Assembly (NCBI GenBank): GCA_015680685.1
Contig: MNCI01008572.1
Coordinates: 97,951 to 161,950 of the forward strand
DNA length: 64,000 bases
Reading direction: 5' to 3'
Source: Gnetum montanum
Lineage: Eukaryota; Streptophyta; Gnetopsida; Gnetales; Gnetaceae
Numbering within the stretch: the first letter of the stretch is position 1; the number at the start of each line of letters is the position of its first letter. A program made the position numbers and the translations under genes. This document shows positions 57,851 to 64,000 of the stretch, in pieces. Under the pieces are notes generated by a model, which was given only the letters and a program-made list of their open reading frames with translations, made no database searches and was not told where the DNA came from.

Positions 57851-60420
57851 AGGTTCTAAAGAAGCTTCGCTAACTTCAGGGACATGTCGTAGCTAAGGTG
57901 GTTGTGGTTGTCCTGCTACAACTACAACCTCTAGTGGAAGGTGAAAGGCATCTAGTCATGTCTTCATCTTCTCTTCCTTACTCTGGAGATCATTCACAGT
58001 CCACATGACATCACCAATGTGGGCTAGAATGGGGACATCCCACAGACAGAGCATTACTGGGAACATCTCCTTCATGTTGATAAACTAGGTAGCAAACTTT
58101 TTGCATTTGATATCAAACACCTTAACTATGTTTTGCAACTCTTGGTAATTGTTCATCCTCTTAGCCTAGTTCTTGGTAGTTGACCGTTGATCAGTGAATC
58201 GTGCCTTGAGAACTTTGAGTTCAACATTTGCCACCACAAGCTTTTGCTTGGTGTCTTTGTGATGTTTGAACTCAACCTCATACAACAAGTACGAGCTAGC
58301 CACCTATTTTTCAAGTTCTAACCATGGTTTTCTAGAAATTAACATGGTTATATTCGCATAATGGAGATTGACAAGCTCCATGTATTCCATCATCTCCTCA
58401 ATTTGCACCTCCTTCATGTTGATTTCTTCTTTGTTGTAGGTGTCTATCCCATCAACGATGTGGTGCCACACTTCTTTTCCTTGCTTAATTTGTTGGATGG
58501 TTTCATTCACTTTTTCCTTCATCAACTGGATGTGTTTTTTATTTACTTCCTTTTGTAGACCAACCTATTCTCTGTAATGGTCCTTGACTCTCTTAAATTT
58601 GACAGCCTTCGATTTCCAGGTAGCTACCTCAATTTTGGTTTTCTAGAAAATGGTGCGAACCTTCTCAATGGAGAGATTTCTATATTCTCTTACCAATCTC
58701 CTTAGTTTTTTGTTTGCATTAGCTAGTTGCTCCTACTATTGATGGATGAAATTAGTTAATTGTTGCTTACACTCATCAACATTCCTTAGGTGATGGTTCT
58801 CTATAATCAACTGTACATTCTTTTGGTGAGTCTGACCCAAGGCCTTCTAAATCTTGTGCTATGTGGCCTCTACCAAGGATTGGTAGAACACCATCATCTC
58901 CATTACACCCTCAACCCCTTTTAGTTTAGCATGAAGTTGTTCCATACCTTCATCTCTTATCAATGTCAAGTTGATGAATGCAGGGTCATCAATCTAGACT
59001 CTTAATTTGACAACTTCAGCAACCAAGTGTTTGTCATCTCCTTGGCTATTTTGAGTTGCCCCTCCAAGATGATATTTTTTCCCCTTCCCTCTAGTAGATC
59101 TGACTAGGTTATAGTAATATTATCCAAAAGGTCAAAGACATCAGGAAGCAATTGCCCAGTACCCCACTAGTCAGTATAGCAGTTATTCATGCTACACTGC
59201 ATTTATTTTGCTGCTTGTGGTTCTTGCAAATATTTTCACATCCTTCAATGTAGTGACATCTGGTACTGATGCCACAAGTGTGTTGAGTGTTTCAACAATA
59301 TGGTCAGCAACCACTTCTACGGCAATCTCTTGTCATTGGTGCTGCATCACCAATAATGTTGCCCCCTGATTCTCCTTCAAGTGCACCGAGAAGGTCACAA
59401 TGTTCCCAGAGTTTTCTAGGAGTGCTTGTTATTTTTTGAGAGATACTATAACCTCTCTAGTACTTGGATTTGACCTTGAGGACAACTACGTTTTTTGGGA
59501 TGAGAAAATGAATCCACCTCTATCCATCAAGATAATTGTCTAGGCCACCTCATTTAGGTGACTCATTGCTATTCTATACATGGATGGATCCCCACCACTC
59601 ATGCTTACTCATTTCTCTTTTTTACTCAAGAGCCATTCTTGGTATTTTTACAACCATTGGGCAATTGCAAAGATGTTTGGCATAGTTGTTTGAGTGGCAA
59701 TTGGAGGTGGTGGTTGCTGCTCCTCTTCTTGGATAGTCATTGTAGGCATCTTACCTTTCATCATTTCCACCTAGTTGGTAGCTAAAATATGCCTAACAAC
59801 ATCATTAGTATCATAGACTATTCCTCCCCTCCAACAAAGTTTCTTGATGAGGCATGAGAAGGGGAGTGCCTTCCTTTCACATTCATTTTCCTTAAACCAC
59901 TTCTCCATCTCTAAATAGATCAGCTGTGAAAGTTTGATGGGGAATCGCCCACTTAGATGGACGCATGCTTGTTCAAAGAAGGTAATGATTTTGCTTGGTC
60001 TCACGATGGGATTGAGGTGGAAGGTTACAATCTTGTAGTGGATCCTCTCTACCAGTGTGAGTGCACCAAACTCCTTGCAGTCGAAACCATAGCACTGTTG
60101 AGCTCATTCTTTCTTAATGCTAGGATATGCATACATTGGGATCTCAGCAAGACTTGCCTTTATTTTTGATACCCAAGCACTTGTGCAATGGCCTGCACTG
60201 AGTAGGACACTAAGATGTCCTTGATTTTAACCATTGAACTAGCCTACCTGTTGTTTCAGAATAAGAATGTCTCTCCCATGTACCAGTCCCCAATGAAAGT
60301 GATGATTGGCCACATGGGAGAGGCCTTTAGCTAGTCCTACACGTCTTTTGGTGCTTGCTCTAGGAAAGGGCCAAAGTTTAACTTTGAAAGCATTATTTTT
60401 TAGACCTCTCATGATCTAAT
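57850..60420 (-). pseudogene. Long coiled-coil ORF in the env-like position of A5
   Basis: On the minus strand, which is the sense strand of A5, a single frame (60004 to 57850) is recognisable with about 20 stops. N-terminal part: LVERIHYKIVTFHLNP, IITFFEQACVHLSGRFPIKL, KALPFSCLIKKLCWRGGIVY, DTNDVVRHILATN; it recalls the plant-transposon-protein domain seen in extra ORFs of Athila/Tat elements. The middle and C-terminal part is Glu/Lys/Gln-rich with long coiled-coil character (EKVNETIQQIKQGKEVWHHI; VAATWKSKAVKFKRVKDH-like). The end is Pro-rich (PEVSEASLEPQEPPPP). About 750 residues in total. No transmembrane or signal segment was noticed, so a classic envelope role is not supported. Confidence 0.55.
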
Positions 60421-63076
60421 CTAATTCAAGCAAGATTTTGTCAAGGTTACTTTGAGATTTGCTTATTGTGTTAGTGCATCATCCCAATGGGAGTGTTTTG
60501 TTGTTGCTACTAGTTATGGAATCTATTGAATAGATTTCACCTTGGCCTATTTCCTAAGAAGACCTATTACACCCCACGCAGAGCTAGTAGGTATGGTTAT
60601 ATGCTTATGATTTAGCCATTACATGTGAAGTCCTGGTGGGTTTTTGAGGACAAGTTAATGTATTTTATATGTTATGAGGCTTCATTTTTTTGTTATGATT
60701 ATGATGTCTTTGCATGCTTAACTAATGTGATTATGTACACTAACCCTATGTGATTTGTTAGATAGGTGATGCTGCTAACAGGGGTGTGGGATTGGGGTAC
60801 AAGAGCATCGATCCAATATGTTTTATACTTTATGTGTAATTTTAGCATGTAGGCATTTGTACTATAGCACTATCTTGCATGATGTTCGGGTGTGGTTTTG
60901 GCATGTGAATGTGTAGAGCATATGATAAGGATTTCGTAAGTTCAAATGGATTTTAATTTGGAGTCCCGATGTGTTTGTTACGTAGGTTTAAAGTTTATGG
61001 TATTAGTTACTGAAATGGAAAATGAAAATAACTTATGAAAATCATTTTTGAAAAAAAAAATAATAAAGAATTTAAATGAAAAAAAATGTAACAGTGCATT
61101 GTTGGTTTTCTTTTTTTTTAACATACATATAGGTTTTATGTTGATTTTTTTTATTTATTATTATGCCCACTACCAACGTTACCACCATTTTTTTTTCTTT
61201 TTCCTGCTACCACCACCCAAAAGCATAAAGCAACGTGGCCTAAACCTTGTTTTTTCTTTTTACTTTAATACAAGATACCAGTGCCCCTTTGCACTACCAT
61301 GCTCAGGTTTTGTTTCGTTTCTCTCAGTTTCAGAAACAAAAACACACAAAAGTCCTGCCAAATTTTCAAGGATTTTCTCCTTATTTTTGTCTTTCTACCC
61401 TAACAATTTTAATTGGTGGGTTGTCTTTACCTTTTTCCTATATTTTTGTGCTAGATTAATGTATATGATCATGCAATGGGGGCATGTGGGACAAATAGCT
61501 CAAAGCCTGAGCTTAGGCATGTTATTTTGCATATTTCCCAAAATTGTACGATTTTGGTTACGAATTGTTTATTAACATATATGGACTATATGGGATGCTG
61601 AGGACTTGTGGAATATGATCTATGGTGTTGATGAGCCTTGTATGATTGGAATATGCTATTTGTGGGGCCTATTGGGGTGCGAGTGTTTTTGGGCATTCCA
61701 CATATTATTTACATGTTATTTTATTAATCAAACTTTAAATACACATAACTTTGCTTCCAGGAGTCTAATTTAGGTAAAATTAGTGTTATTGGAATCATTG
61801 TGGAAAGTACTTTCTAATCATGAGATTAGTTATCTCTTTGGGCATATATCATTTTGAAGGTTATTCTAGTGGTCATTTGTATGGAAATACATGCCTTTTA
61901 AGAAACATGGTATTGTTTTGTCATATCAAGGTCTTCATGTTATTCTGTTGCATCATGGTATTGTTTTCTTGGAATGACTGTAACTATTAGGGGTGGATAT
62001 GTGCAGTTATGTTTTTTGGGCATGTTGTGCTTATGACCTATGTTGGCTTAAGCTAGTTGGACTATGTATATGTTTTCGTGACAACACATGTGATGGTGTT
62101 GGTAGGTGGTGAGAGCATGAGGGTGTGGACCAGTTCGTGATGAGGCACCTTGAAAGTAGTATGGATTGACCCCCACTATGATGCATTGGTGAGGCTCCTA
62201 TCTCAGGCCTCATCCTAAGAGTGGGAGAGCATAGGTGTGTTCATCCCTATGGCTAGTCCGTGGCATAGGTATGTTCGTTCCTATTGCCAGTCCTCCATAA
62301 GGCTAGTGGTTGCAAGTCACAGGTTGACAAACCCTAACACCAATTGGATAAATAAAAGACTTGCAAGCAATGGCTATTGTGAGTACTCATGGCAACATTT
62401 CACATACTACACTGAGCACAGATATGCTAGCAACCACGTGGGCTATGTATGCAATAGTATTGGTTTGTGAGTTATATTGTTGAGAATAGGTGTTCTATTT
62501 AAATTATGATGGTGTGGATCAAGGACTATTTATGGTATCTCATGGGCATGATAGATGATGTCAGACTGTGGCTTTGTTTGTGTGTGTATGATCATATGTT
62601 AGCTTTATGGGTGATATGGTGTGTGTTGTTTTGAGCATGCATGAGACTAATAGTGTTGCAGGTTGTCTTATACCCCACTCCTCTCCTCTAGTGTAGAACT
62701 TGTTGACCATCTAGTAGGGGAAGTGTAAAGGCTTCCCACTTAATTATGTACTAACTTTATTTCATTACAGGTGAAAAGCGTAGGAGCCTAGACAAGCACA
62801 AAGAGAGAGAGTAGAGGAGGGAAAATCCTTTAGTGCTTGGTTATTGTATATTTTCATGTACAATAGTGTGGACTAGATATCCTTTTATAAAACTCTTTGT
62901 ACTATACTCTTCTATATACAATGATGAGGTTTATGTGTTTTTTTTTTTTTTTGTATTTTCGTAGAGCAATGTATAGTTTACTTTATGTAAAGACATGCAT
63001 TTTTATGATGTGATATGTATGTTTCATTTTTCATATGGTAGGAAAGTTTTGTACTATTGGACTTTTCTTATTACCA

Positions 63077-63153
63077 TGTATTCTGCACATTATCGGTTCT
63101 AGTTGTTATGCTTCCATGCTAAGATTACTTGATCCGATAATGTGCAGAATACA
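63077..63153. repeat. Perfect 20-base inverted repeat with 37-base loop
   Basis: Arms TGTATTCTGCACATTATCGG (63077-63096) and its exact reverse complement (63134-63153). Confidence 0.95.
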
Positions 63154-63184
63154 GGACTTGTGGTGTTACAGGACTTGTGGTGTG
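63151..63184 (+). repeat. Tandem 17-base repeat
   Basis: ACAGGACTTGTGGTGTT followed by ACAGGACTTGTGGTGTG, 16 of 17 identical, overlapping the right arm of the hairpin by three bases. Confidence 0.95.
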
Positions 63185-64000
63185 GGTTGCAACTGGCTCT
63201 TCTTGGACCTATTGTTGGCCTCTTCCTATTCTATGCCATTTCTCCCTTAATTAAGATGATGCTACTTCCTACGTGTGCTTCCCTTTTGGTGCCATCTATG
63301 GTCACAACACATTCATGGATTAGTATATATAATGTGTAACTTTAAACTTTTCAATACCTTCTCTCATTAGTTAGTTACACTTTGGCTTAGGTTGGACCAT
63401 GGCTAATTGATTATTTTATTAATTATTTATTATTTTTTATTGTAAATGTTACTGAAGCTTGTTGGAAAGGTTTCACTCTTGTAATTTGATGTTTAATAAT
63501 TAATTTCTTAGTTAAACCTTTGTGGGAGTTAGAAAAGTGCTGAAAATTTTTCAATAAAAAATGGCATATTTGTGGTCCCCATAATGAAGAGCTTACCTTC
63601 AATAGCTATAGAGTTGAAGAACAAAGTGATTTTGATAAAAAATTAGGAAGTCACGGGCTCTGAAAGGTTTTGGGCTCTAAAAATTTGAAAAACTTCCTTG
63701 GCGTTTGTGAGAAAAGGTAAAATTTTCCAAGTGGGATTTCACATATATATAGAATATTTTCCTTACTTTGATGATGCCCCATATATGGGGCCTCATATAT
63801 GGGTATGCTCTATTGACGGAGCCTTGGATGTAGAGCCTAGAGATAAAATTTTAAATTTTGAATATCTTAAAAAATACAATGAAGTTTTCAATGAATTTGA
63901 GGTCCATGGAATCCTAGAAAAGCTAAGAATATGAGAAAATCATTGAAGAGGATCTTTGAAAGCTCAAAAATTGAAAAATTTAACAAAGAATATGTTTAAT

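Larger units (their letters stand above)
60421..64000. other. AT-rich region without a recognised gene
   Basis: I could not find the integrase or RT of A5 on the minus strand here, nor another element's domains. The region holds T-rich runs (for example 62939-62952), a roughly 31-base direct repeat near 62230-62300 and a hairpin at 63077-63153. A 78-codon open stretch (63698-63934) shows no motif. Confidence 0.4.

Noticed and set aside
57850-60420. A5 ORF as a true envelope gene
   Set aside because: No signal peptide, transmembrane segment or cleavage site was seen; coiled-coil and Pro-rich character point elsewhere.
61048-61575. 175-codon open stretch, Phe/Tyr-rich
   Set aside because: It is a product of T-rich low-complexity sequence, with no motif or support from a second copy.
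1-64000. tRNA or rRNA genes
   Set aside because: No cloverleaf with plant A/B box pattern or rRNA-like segment was noticed; the tRNA-like matches are primer binding sites only.

Overview
This is nuclear DNA of a seed plant with a large, repeat-packed genome. Nearly all of it is LTR retrotransposons of plant lineages (Athila-like and Tat/Ogre-like Ty3-gypsy, a Reina-like chromovirus, Ty1-copia), plus one LINE and one short stretch with broken host genes. The depth of nesting, the heavy C-to-T decay and the element mix suggest a gymnosperm, but that is a low-confidence inference.

Layout. 43-10020: a complete but decayed Athila-like element (A1) with both LTRs, tRNA-Asp-type primer site, gag, protease, RT-RNase H and integrase. 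10026-12840: a copia remnant without RT. 12845-14427 and 39914-41226: two halves of a minus-strand chromovirus, split by a second Athila-like element (A2, 14428-39913) that has a perfect AAAAT target duplication. A2 has lost RT, RNase H and integrase and is itself split by an 18.5 kb Tat-like element (T3, 19035-37563). This is a three-level nest.

The most interesting object is inside T3. Between its protease and its RT lies an independent transcription unit on the opposite strand (25436-30145, minus): TATAAATA box, ATG, about seven exons with canonical splice sites (the last four introns keep the frame), an acidic C-terminal tail, a stop codon and AATAAA. Related arrays of a short repeat (core near CTTAAACTAGC) lie on both sides of this unit and again after integrase, so T3 looks modular. 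The unit occupies the place where Ogre-type elements are known to carry an intron.

41226-44040: AT-rich DNA and the 5' start of another Athila-like gag. 44040-48760: low-copy DNA with a broken methylesterase (SABP2/MES-type) gene on the minus strand, whose 3' end runs in frame into a trihelix-factor-like segment. 48761-49120: a 360-base N gap. 49121-53055 (minus): a well-preserved copia polyprotein, the only long intact coding region here. 53540-56560: a decayed LINE with endonuclease, RT and terminal zinc-binding motif. 56671-57585 (minus): the 3' LTR of an Athila-like element whose interior, to its right, carries a long coiled-coil ORF (57850-60420). 60430-64000: AT-rich DNA with small repeats and no recognised gene.

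Apart from the copia polyprotein, the coding regions carry stops and frameshifts, many of them CAG/CAA/CGA turned into TAG/TAA/TGA, as expected for long-methylated, silenced repeats. A single N at 19828 flanked by an exact 93-base duplication is probably an assembly artefact.
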